Shown: in pieces, positions 53,267-60,217 of the stretch
Layout of the letters: the number at the start of each line of letters is the position of its first letter
Position numbering within the stretch: the first letter of the stretch is position 1
NCBI RefSeq assembly: GCF_017744955.1
Contig: NZ_JAGIAG010000018.1
Span: forward strand, 1 to 64,000
From: Dokdonella sp.
Lineage (GTDB): Bacteria > Pseudomonadota > Gammaproteobacteria > Xanthomonadales > Rhodanobacteraceae
DNA: 64,000 nucleotides
Direction: 5' to 3'
The notes under the pieces: generated by a model
What the model was told of the DNA's origin: nothing
Database searches by the model: none
The model's input: the letters and a program-made list of their open reading frames with translations, nothing else
Program-made: the position numbers and the translations under genes

Positions 53267-53402
53267 GGGTTTCGTATCCGATCAGTAGCCGTGACGCAAC
53301 GTGCGCCACGGTGATCGAATTTCCCCGAGACAACGCGATTTGTCACCGATTTATCCTCTATAAACATAGTGTTAGACCGATGCGATTCACCGGCTACGAA
53401 GC

Positions 53403-53417
53403 AAATCAATGAGTTAC
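53403..53417. repeat. Sub-terminal direct repeat, right copy
   Basis: AAATCAATGAGTTAC lies 18 bases inside the right attachment repeat and matches 35783-35797 in 14 of 15 positions, same orientation. Confidence 0.5.
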
Positions 53418-53435
53418 AAATTGCGTTTCGCCGGC

Positions 53436-53473
53436 TTGAAAATCCCCGTGTCGGCGGTTCGATTCCGTCCCCG
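53436..53473. repeat. Right attachment repeat
   Basis: 38 bases identical to 35736-35773. Directly after it the tRNA sequence loses one base (CCCCGCCACCA instead of CCCCGGCCACCA). The repeat marks the element's right end. The following 250 bases contain no recognisable gene, but hold an 8-bp inverted repeat ACAGGATG/CATCCTGT near 53700-53730. Confidence 0.93.
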
Positions 53474-53729
53474 CCACCACTAAATCAGGTGCTTAGCGCA
53501 GATCCGCGCAAACTCTGAATTCTTAGACTCCCGCCGGTGCCTGCGTGGTACCTGCAATGGGACAGCTAGGCGCCCGTACTGCAACACGCCGCCATCGAGT
53601 CCACCCCTAAGCATGTCATTTCGGCGTACTCGTCGGAGCAGACTGGCGCACGAAGCAGGCCACAGCTGTATGACGGCAGCCAGAATGCAGACCGAACGAC
53701 AGGATGCATCCCAATGAGCAACATCCTGT

Positions 53730-54026
53730 CTACGGCGCCGGAGAACTCGTGCTCTTCGCCTTACGCCTCGATTTCCCTTCCTGCTCAGCAATGAGTTCTT
53801 GAAGGTAGGCGACGCCCTCTTCCTCAGGGAAGAACGCGATTACATGGGCGACCGTAAGGCGATAGCGCTTGCGTAGCGCCATGAACTCCGCCTTGGCTTG
53901 CGCCAGGCGAGCCTCCGCCCCCATCTTCGCCACCGTTGGATCCGGAGCGTTCTGCGTATCGCCCTTTCGGTCCAGCGCCGCAAGCTCCTCCTGGAACTGG
54001 CGGAAGTCGTAGGTGTTCTGCTTCAT
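53730..54026 (-). CDS. Small helical protein, function unknown
   Basis: 98 residues, mostly helical and charged. The N-terminus is DFRQFQEELAALDRKGD, the middle AEARLAQAKAEFMALRKRYR with LTVAHVIAFF, and the end basic (GKSRRKAKS). This resembles the size and composition of small nucleoid-associated proteins but lacks the H-NS DNA-binding motif. It divergently overlaps the upstream region of the gene at 54082. Confidence 0.6.
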   Translation of the reverse strand: MKQNTYDFRQFQEELAALDRKGDTQNAPDPTVAKMGAEARLAQAKAEFMALRKRYRLTVAHVIAFFPEEEGVAYLQELIAEQEGKSRRKAKSTSSPAP

Positions 54027-54081
54027 GCGGAGTCGGGCTCAAGGGAAGATCGGCGCGTCTGACGCTCTCGCGGAGCGAATG

Positions 54082-54480
54082 ATGTCCGGCGGATCTGACG
54101 CGGGCGCGAATGGTATTACCATTCCATGCGGAGTCGATGCCGTCGAGCTGCCCTTCAGAGGTAGAGCTTTGTCCGATACTGAGCCACCTCCTTCGACAAT
54201 CTCGCCCAGCGAGGCACGAAACTTTCGTCGTGCGAGAAGGATGTTCTTGGTGCTTCTGCTGGCAGCTGTTCTGGCGATACTGCTTTCCGGGCTCATCGCC
54301 CCGTGGATTGCGTTGGTCATGGTGGCCATCTATGTGCCGCTATTCTTCTACGTCGCTTTCTGGCCCTGTCCGAGGTGCCGGAAACCGTTCGCGCTAAAGA
54401 TCGGTTGGATCACGATCTGCTGGCCCTGGCTCAACCATTGCCTGCACTGCGATAGCGAGCTACTGAAAGCCCCGCGCTAG
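54082..54480 (+). CDS. Small membrane protein with zinc-ribbon-like cysteines
   Basis: 132 residues from the ATG at 54082, which has GGAG six bases before it; ATGs at 54013 and 54079 are in frame but less well placed. Two close hydrophobic helices are present: MFLVLLLAAVLAILLSGLIA and WIALVMVAIYVPLFFYVAF. Two CxxC pairs follow, CPRC and CLHC, about 25 residues apart. A rho-independent terminator overlaps its stop codon, which supports the gene. Confidence 0.7.
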   Translation: MSGGSDAGANGITIPCGVDAVELPFRGRALSDTEPPPSTISPSEARNFRRARRMFLVLLLAAVLAILLSGLIAPWIALVMVAIYVPLFFYVAFWPCPRCRKPFALKIGWITICWPWLNHCLHCDSELLKAPR

Positions 54481-54496
54481 GCGGGGCTTTTGTTAT
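54466..54496 (+). terminator. Rho-independent terminator
   Basis: A perfect 10-bp stem AAAGCCCCGC (54466-54475) pairs with GCGGGGCTTT (54481-54490) around GCTAG, followed by TTGTTATT. It includes the TAG stop of the upstream gene. Confidence 0.9.
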
Positions 54497-54725
54497 TCCT
54501 TGGCGAGAACTTCCGTATCCTGGCCACGTAGTGGCGCAACGACAAGCTGAGCGAACGATGCCGCCAGATGAAGCCGTTGCTGTTGGAAATCTCCCACATG
54601 CGTCATCGAGCAGACGAGAAAACGCCCGCAGTACCCGGCATCTCACGACGGCGGCTGCGGGCAAGTGGCTGTGACGATGCCCGCCGGAGGGGTGGCGGGC
54701 GGACGTAGGATCGACCGAGGCGATC

Positions 54726-54962
54726 TCAGATGGCGCGACTCTCACTCGGGACGGAACCGTGCTGCGCCAGGATCACAGGCTGGTCGTAGTCGCCCGCGTC
54801 CGGGTCGACGAGCTGGCTGTAGGCGATGACGCCCGTTGCGCTCTCGGACAGCATCCGCGCCCTGCCGATCGCGTCCTGATCGCTCCGGCAGATCACCGCT
54901 CGCTCCGGCCACAACTGTCCTTCCGCTTCCTTGTACGTCTCCACCACGTAGATCGTCTGCAT
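54726..54962 (-). CDS. Small soluble protein of unknown function
   Basis: 78 residues: QTIYVVETYKEAEGQLWPER, AVICRSDQDAIGRARMLSES, and GVIAYSQLVDPDAGDYDQPV. The composition and reading are gene-like, with an AGGAGG ribosome-binding site just before the ATG. The alternating strand/helix pattern suggests a small ferredoxin-like fold. No family was recognised. It is the only supported gene between 54.5 and 55.3 kb. Confidence 0.65.
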   Translation of the reverse strand: MQTIYVVETYKEAEGQLWPERAVICRSDQDAIGRARMLSESATGVIAYSQLVDPDAGDYDQPVILAQHGSVPSESRAI

Positions 54963-55357
54963 AGCGCCTCCTGAGCTGGGGCGCGAAGCTTCGGTGTACG
55001 GTGTCTCAAGTACAGCGACGTGTCGGGCAGCGACGAGAACCGTGGGCAGGATCGTGGGTATGCCCTGAGGTCGCCATCGAGCGCCCCCCCCCCCGATATC
55101 AATGCCTTCGATGGCTTTTCGGACGAGCCACTGGCGGCAAATTTCCTGGGAAAGCCACATCCTCGTCCGAAGCATTCTCCGAAGATGTCCCGTGGTATTC
55201 CTCTTGCCGCACACCCATCGCACCGAAGGAACTACCCTTGCCTGGCACAACCGAAACCGCCGGCCGTGGATGCGGGACCGCGGCGCGCTTCCGCGCCGAT
55301 GACGTTCGTATCCCGGCCGTGCGATCCGCGGCGATGTAGATCAGCGCGAGCAACTCC
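54963..55357. other. 395 bases without a supported gene; contains a run of eleven Cs
   Basis: The C run is at 55084-55094, flanked by gene-like but unassigned sequence (for example a minus-frame RQWLVRKAIEGIDIG just before it). No open frame has both a start site and a recognisable domain. This may be a degraded gene plus the promoter of the oxidoreductase. Confidence 0.5.
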
Positions 55358-56572
55358 ATGGACCTGAGCAGCGGCTATCCCTACTGGAACGTCAAGAACG
55401 GCCTCCTCGGCAACTATCCGATATTGCGCGAGGACATCGACTGCGACGTCCTCGTCGTAGGTGCCGGCGTGACCGGCGCGCTGATCGCCTGGACGCTGCT
55501 GCAGGCCGGACACGACGTCTGCGTCATCGACCGTCGCGAAGCCGGCTGGGGCAGCACCGCCGCCAGCACCGCCCTGCTCCAGTACGAGATCGACACCGAG
55601 CTGCAGGATCTGGTCGACATGTACGGCCGCGAAGACGCCCTGTTGGCGTACCGCGCCTGCGCGGCGGCGATTCCCGCGCTCGCGCGACTCGCTGGAAGAT
55701 TTCGCGGGGTCGAGTTCCGCAACGCGAAAAGCCTCTACTACGCGAGCAAGTGGCATCATCAGTTCCGGCTGCGCCGCGAGGCCGCGCTGCGGCAGGCACA
55801 CGGGTTCGACGTGCGCCTCCTGGACGCCGAAGACGTCGGCCGCGAGTTCGGTTTCACCGCGCCGGCGGCCATTCTTTCCGCCGTCGCCGCGCAGGTGGAT
55901 CCCTACCAGCTCACGCACCGCCTCCTCGCCGTCGTCGCGCGCAGGGGGAAAGGCGTGTTCGATCGCACGCAGATGGTCGAATTCTCCCCCAAACGCGGCT
56001 CCGTGCACGTGCGGACGGACACCGACGCGCGCATCCGCTGCCGCCACCTCGTGCTCGCCGGAGGCTACGAAGCGCAGCAATACATCGACCAGAAAGTCGC
56101 CGCCAACCGCAGCAGCTACGCGTTGATCACCGACCCCGTGCCCGAAGACCTCGGCCCGCTGAAATCCTGCCTGGTATGGGAGTCGTCGCGGCCTTACCTG
56201 TACATCCGCAGCACGGCGGACCGTCGACTGCTGATCGGCGGCGAGGACGACAGGATCGACATTCCGCTGCGGCGGGACGCGAGGGTGCTGAAAAAGGCCC
56301 GCAAACTGATCGAGAAGACCCGCGCCTTGTTTCCGCATCTCACCCTGGATCCCGCGTTCGCCTGGGCCGGCACGTTCGCCGAGACGAAGGACGGGCTGCC
56401 GTTCTTGGGCCCCCACGAACAGCACGGCCCTCGCGTGCACTTCGCGATGGCGTACGGAGGCAACGGCATCACCTACAGCATGATCGGCGCCGAACTGATC
56501 GCCGCGGCGCTGGCCGGCCGTCGCCATCCGTGTGCGTCGCTCTTCGCGTTCGAGCGGCTCCGCCGCCGTTGA
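55358..56572 (+). CDS. FAD-dependent oxidoreductase, DAO (D-amino-acid oxidase-like) family
   Basis: 404 residues. The FAD Rossmann motif is CDVLVVGAGVTGALIAWTLL (GxGxxG about residues 35-40) with the Glu/Asp-equivalent VCVIDRREAGWGSTAAS. The C-terminal FAD-contact motif is FAMAYGGNGITYSMIGAELI. The overall pattern is DadA/GlcD-type DAO. The substrate, an amino acid or hydroxy acid, cannot be read. No operon partner is present downstream on the same strand. Confidence 0.88.
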   Translation: MDLSSGYPYWNVKNGLLGNYPILREDIDCDVLVVGAGVTGALIAWTLLQAGHDVCVIDRREAGWGSTAASTALLQYEIDTELQDLVDMYGREDALLAYRACAAAIPALARLAGRFRGVEFRNAKSLYYASKWHHQFRLRREAALRQAHGFDVRLLDAEDVGREFGFTAPAAILSAVAAQVDPYQLTHRLLAVVARRGKGVFDRTQMVEFSPKRGSVHVRTDTDARIRCRHLVLAGGYEAQQYIDQKVAANRSSYALITDPVPEDLGPLKSCLVWESSRPYLYIRSTADRRLLIGGEDDRIDIPLRRDARVLKKARKLIEKTRALFPHLTLDPAFAWAGTFAETKDGLPFLGPHEQHGPRVHFAMAYGGNGITYSMIGAELIAAALAGRRHPCASLFAFERLRRR

Positions 56573-56581
56573 TTCCGCCCC

Positions 56582-56728
56582 TCATCGGAACAGCAGGAGG
56601 AGCAGGATGATCAACAGCAGAAGACCGCCGCCGCTCGGGTAGTAGCCCCAGCCCGTGCTGTACGGCCACAAAGGCAGAGCGCCGAGGATCAGAAGGATCA
56701 GAAGAATCAGGAGGATGGTGCGCAGCAT
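56582..56728 (-). CDS. DUF3309-like short hydrophobic peptide
   Basis: 48 residues: MLRTILLILLILLILGALPL, the motif WPYSTGWGYYPSGGG, then a second leucine-rich helix ending in FR. The central GWGYYPSGG is typical of the DUF3309 family of tiny membrane peptides. A GGAGC site lies just upstream of the ATG. It converges with the oxidoreductase. Confidence 0.85.
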   Translation of the reverse strand: MLRTILLILLILLILGALPLWPYSTGWGYYPSGGGLLLLIILLLLLFR

Positions 56729-57047
56729 CGGTGCTCCTTCGTCGTGTCTTCAATGTCGGTGCGTCGCCGGCGAGTGTCGTCACCACTCAGCCGGTAGTCG
56801 GATCGTTCACTTTCGCGGGTGACTGAAGAGCGAACCTCCTCGGGACTCGTTCAGCGTCCGATCAAGCATCGGCAGATCCGCGCGCGACATCACCTGCGGG
56901 ACACGAGCGGCCGGCCGGCCGCCTCGGCAAGATTTCCTTGGCTCCGCTGACAGTTCCCTTCGCCGAGTGGCGTAACCCTCTCCGTACGTCGGCCGCACGC
57001 CGCTTCGATGCGCGCCCGACATCCGACCGGACCCGAGGAATTCGCCG
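56729..57047. other. Intergenic region
   Basis: About 320 bases between the DUF3309-like gene and the next small gene. Promoters for both are expected. No repeat, RNA or further gene was recognised. Confidence 0.5.
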
Positions 57048-57296
57048 ATGCCCAGCAAGAACGCCGCCACCGACGTGATGACCGCCGTCGCCGTACTCGA
57101 ACGCGCCAAGGCCGCCTGCGCGCATCTGTGCACGCCGGGGCAGATGCGCCGCCACGACGACCTGCTGCAACGCGCGCAGCTGGTGCATGCGGTGATCCGC
57201 TCCCGCGCGCAATTCAAGGCGCTGCACGAACGCAGCCTCGAACTGCAGGCCGCCCTGGAGCGCTTCAAGGCGCGTCGCGCGGCGATGCGCGCGTGA
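57048..57296 (+). CDS. Small helical protein of unknown function
   Basis: 82 residues, almost entirely helical: TDVMTAVAVLERAKAACAHL, QMRRHDDLLQRAQLVHAVIR, SRAQFKALHERSLELQAALE, ending basic (RFKARRAAMRA). It may be a short coiled coil. The stop overlaps the GTG of the next tiny frame. No family was recognised. Confidence 0.6.
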   Translation: MPSKNAATDVMTAVAVLERAKAACAHLCTPGQMRRHDDLLQRAQLVHAVIRSRAQFKALHERSLELQAALERFKARRAAMRA

Positions 57297-57388
57297 AGAC
57301 GGCTCGCCGAATGCGATCCGTCCATGCCCGCGGCCTGCTGCTGGCGGCCGCGGCGGCGATCGCCCTGCTGGTTCGACTGGCGCCTTGA
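57293..57388 (+). CDS. Possible 31-residue membrane peptide, GTG start overlapping preceding gene
   Basis: The start GTG overlaps the preceding stop (GTGA). It encodes a basic N-terminus and a single hydrophobic helix (GLLLAAAAAIALLVRLAP). Small single-pass peptides coupled to an upstream gene do occur, but alanine-rich frames arise by chance in GC-rich DNA. Confidence 0.4.
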   Translation: MKTARRMRSVHARGLLLAAAAAIALLVRLAP

Positions 57389-57476
57389 CCGGGCGCCGCC
57401 GCCTCGCCCAACCGACGGTAAATCCGGGAGGCGGCCGCTGTTGGGCAAGCCTGCGAACGCGGTGTATCGTCGGCGC

Positions 57477-58568
57477 ATGAAGCCCACCCGCCTGCTGCAC
57501 GAACTCGGCCAGAGTCTCTGGCTCGACAACATCACGCGCGAGATGCTCGACGACGGCACCCTGCGCCGCTACATCGACGAGCTGTCGGTCACCGGCCTGA
57601 CCTCGAACCCGACCATCTTCGACGAAGCGATCGGCAAGACCGCCGCCTACGACGCCGGCATCGCCGCGAAGGCACGCGCCGGCCTCGCCGGCGAGGCGCT
57701 GTTCACCGAACTCGCGCTGGAGGATCTGCGTCGCGCCGCCGACCTGTTCCGACCGATCTTCGACGCCAGTCGCGGCGAGGACGGCTGGGTCTCGATGGAA
57801 GTCTCGCCGCTGCTCGCCGACGACGCCGACGCGACGATCGAAGCGGCCAAGGCGATCCACGCGCAGGCGGCGCGGCCGAACCTGCTGGTGAAGATCCCGG
57901 GCACCGCGGCCGGCGTCGTCGCGATCGAGGAAGCGATCTACGCCGGCGTCCCGGTTAACGTGACCTTGCTGTTCTCGCGCGAGCACTACCTCGCCGCCGC
58001 CGAGGCCTACCTGCGCGGCATCGAACGGCGCATCGCGGTCGGGCTCGATCCGCGCGTCGGCTCGGTCGCCTCGCTGTTCATCAGCCGCTGGGATCGCGCC
58101 GTCGCCGACTCGGTGCCGGTGACGCTGCACAACCGACTCGGCATCGCCGTCGGCCGGCGCGTGTATCGCGCCTATCGCGAACTCTACGCGACGCCGCGCT
58201 GGGCCCGGCTCGCCGCGGCCGGCGCGCGACCGCAGCGGCTGCTCTGGGCCAGCACCGGCACCAAGGATCCGAACGCGCGCCCGACGCTCTACGTCGAAGC
58301 CTTCGCCGCGCCGGACACGATCGACACGATGCCGGAAAAGACCCTGCATGCGCTGGCCGAGCACGGCGACATCAAGGGCGCGATGCCGATCGACGGCGGC
58401 GACGCGGAAGGCGTGCTGTCCGAATTCGTCGGCGCCGGCGTCGACCTCGACGCGCTCGCATCGCACCTGCAGCGCGAAGGCGCCGAAGCCTTCGTGAAAT
58501 CCTGGCGACAGCTGATGCGGCACATCGCCGACAAGAGCGCCGACCTCGGACCGAAGCACACCGCATGA
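57477..58568 (+). CDS. tal: Transaldolase
   Basis: 363 residues. The Schiff-base lysine is Lys139 in NLLVKIPGTAAGVVAIEEAI. Also present are LTSNPTIFDEAI, SMEVSPLLADDADATIEAAK, VNVTLLFSREHYLAAAEAYL and LLWASTGTKDPNARPTLYVE. The length is that of the longer transaldolase group used in bifunctional or Xanthomonas-type enzymes. It transfers dihydroxyacetone between sedoheptulose 7-phosphate and glyceraldehyde 3-phosphate. It is the first gene of the tal-pgi-pgm operon, overlapping pgi by 4 bp. Confidence 0.95.
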   Translation: MKPTRLLHELGQSLWLDNITREMLDDGTLRRYIDELSVTGLTSNPTIFDEAIGKTAAYDAGIAAKARAGLAGEALFTELALEDLRRAADLFRPIFDASRGEDGWVSMEVSPLLADDADATIEAAKAIHAQAARPNLLVKIPGTAAGVVAIEEAIYAGVPVNVTLLFSREHYLAAAEAYLRGIERRIAVGLDPRVGSVASLFISRWDRAVADSVPVTLHNRLGIAVGRRVYRAYRELYATPRWARLAAAGARPQRLLWASTGTKDPNARPTLYVEAFAAPDTIDTMPEKTLHALAEHGDIKGAMPIDGGDAEGVLSEFVGAGVDLDALASHLQREGAEAFVKSWRQLMRHIADKSADLGPKHTA

Positions 58569-60217
58569 GCGACGACAACAAGACCGGCGCGGGTCTGACC
58601 GCGCGCCCGCAATGGCGCGCCTTGCAGGCGCATGCGGATCGCCACGCAGGACGCAGCCTGCGCGAATACTTCGCCGCCGATCCCACGCGCGGCGAACGCT
58701 ACGCAGCAGAAGCCGCCGGGCTGTATCTGGACTATTCCAAGCAGCGCGTCGACGAGGAGACGCTGCGGCTGCTGCGCGAACTGGCCGACGCGACCGACCT
58801 GCGCGCGCACGTCGAAGCGATGTTCCGCGGCGAGCGCATCAACACCACCGAGCATCGCGCCGTCCTGCACACGGCGCTGCGCGCGCCGGCCGACGCGGTG
58901 ATCGAGACCGACGGCGTCGACGTCGTACCGGGCGTGCATCGCGTGCTCGACCGCATGGCCGCCTTCGCCGAGCGCGTGCGCAGCGGCGCGTGGAAAGGCC
59001 ACGACGGAAGGCCGATCCGCGCGGTCGTCAACATCGGCATCGGCGGCTCCGACCTCGGACCGGTGATGGCCTACGAGGCGCTGCGCCACTACAGCCGGCG
59101 CGAACTCGCCTTCCGCTTCGTCTCCAACGTCGACGGCGTCGACTTCCTCGAGGCGACGCGCGACCTCGACGCGCGCGAAACCCTGTTCGTCGTCTGCTCC
59201 AAGACCTTCACCACGCTGGAAACGCTCGCCAACGCGCACGCCGCGCGCTCCTGGACGCTGGCCGCGTTCGACGGCGACCTGAAGGCCGTGGCCAAGCATT
59301 TCGTCGCGGTCTCGACCAACGCGCAGGAAGTGGCCAGGTTCGGCATCGACACTGCCAACATGTTCGGCTTCTGGGACTGGGTCGGCGGGCGCTACTCGAT
59401 GGATTCGGCGATCGGCCTGTCGACGATGCTGGCGATCGGGCCCGACGGATTCCGCGACCTGCTCGCCGGATTCCGCGCGATGGACGAGCATTTCCGCTTT
59501 GCGCCGTTCGAGCGCAACCTGCCGGTGCTGATAGGATTGATCGGCCTCTGGAACACGAATTTCCTGCAGCTCGACAGCGTCGCGGTGCTGCCGTACGAGC
59601 AATACCTGAAGCGCTTCCCGGCCTACCTGCAGCAGCTGACGATGGAGAGCAACGGCAAGAGCGTGACCAAGGCCGGCCGGCGCGTCGACTACGCCACCGG
59701 ACCGGTCTACTGGGGCGAGCCCGGCACCAACGGCCAGCACTCGTTCTACCAGCTGATCCACCAGGGCACGCGCGGCATCGCCTGCGACTTCGTCGGCTTC
59801 TGCAACGCGCTGACCCCGCTGGGCGATCAGCACGATCTGTTGATCGCGAACCTGTTCGCGCAGAGCGAGGCGCTGGCGTTCGGCAAGACCGCCGCCGAGG
59901 TGCGCGCCGAAGGCACGCCGGAAGCGCTGGTGCCGCACCGCGTATTCGAGGGCAATCGGCCGAGCAGCACTATCCTCGCCGACCGCCTGACGCCGCACAC
60001 GCTCGGCGCGCTGGTCGCGCTGTACGAGCACACGGTGTTCGTGCAGGGCGCGATCTGGGACATCGACTCGTTCGACCAGTGGGGCGTCGAGCTCGGCAAG
60101 GCGCTGGCGAAGACGACCGCCGCGGAACTGGCGAGCCAGGACGAACCGAAACTCGCGCACGACAGTTCCACCAATGCGCTGATCCGCCGCTACCGCGCAC
60201 GCCGGGGCAAGGCATGA
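58565..60217 (+). CDS. pgi: Glucose-6-phosphate isomerase
   Basis: 550 residues. Family signatures are VNIGIGGSDLGPVMAYEALR, FVSNVDGVDFLEATRDLDAR, GGRYSMDSAIGLSTM, GEPGTNGQHSFYQLIHQG (phosphosugar-binding) and GVELGKALA. It interconverts glucose 6-phosphate and fructose 6-phosphate. Both ends overlap the neighbours by 4 bp (ATGA), indicating coupled translation with tal and pgm. Confidence 0.97.
   Translation: MSDDNKTGAGLTARPQWRALQAHADRHAGRSLREYFAADPTRGERYAAEAAGLYLDYSKQRVDEETLRLLRELADATDLRAHVEAMFRGERINTTEHRAVLHTALRAPADAVIETDGVDVVPGVHRVLDRMAAFAERVRSGAWKGHDGRPIRAVVNIGIGGSDLGPVMAYEALRHYSRRELAFRFVSNVDGVDFLEATRDLDARETLFVVCSKTFTTLETLANAHAARSWTLAAFDGDLKAVAKHFVAVSTNAQEVARFGIDTANMFGFWDWVGGRYSMDSAIGLSTMLAIGPDGFRDLLAGFRAMDEHFRFAPFERNLPVLIGLIGLWNTNFLQLDSVAVLPYEQYLKRFPAYLQQLTMESNGKSVTKAGRRVDYATGPVYWGEPGTNGQHSFYQLIHQGTRGIACDFVGFCNALTPLGDQHDLLIANLFAQSEALAFGKTAAEVRAEGTPEALVPHRVFEGNRPSSTILADRLTPHTLGALVALYEHTVFVQGAIWDIDSFDQWGVELGKALAKTTAAELASQDEPKLAHDSSTNALIRRYRARRGKA

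Larger units (their letters stand above)
35736..53473. mobile_element. 17.7-kb integrative element in tRNA-Phe carrying restriction and defence-type genes
   Basis: The element is bounded by a 38-bp perfect direct repeat of the tRNA-Phe 3' half, with starts offset by exactly 17,700 bases. A tyrosine integrase sits next to the right boundary and reads inward. The order from the left is: restriction nuclease, VapC, methyltransferase, X, Y, RelE-UvrD, Zn-ribbon membrane protein, XRE, YaaC-like, origin-like region, Rep, AlpA-like, unknown, integrase. No relaxase, type IV secretion or phage structural gene is visible. Codon use is more mixed and A+T-richer than the chromosome, notably in 40.4-41.0, 46.2-49.2 and 49.5-51.4 kb. 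This is either a satellite/PICI-like island or a minimal integrative plasmid. Confidence 0.93.

Noticed and set aside
35736..53473. Element considered as an intact prophage or conjugative element
   Set aside because: No capsid, tail, lysis, relaxase or type IV secretion genes are visible. Only integration, replication and cargo functions are present.
58612..60213. Upstream part of a 1084-residue frame ending in phosphoglucomutase
   Set aside because: The first 530 residues are a shifted reading of pgi. The phosphoglucomutase starts at its own ATG 60214 with a 4-bp overlap.
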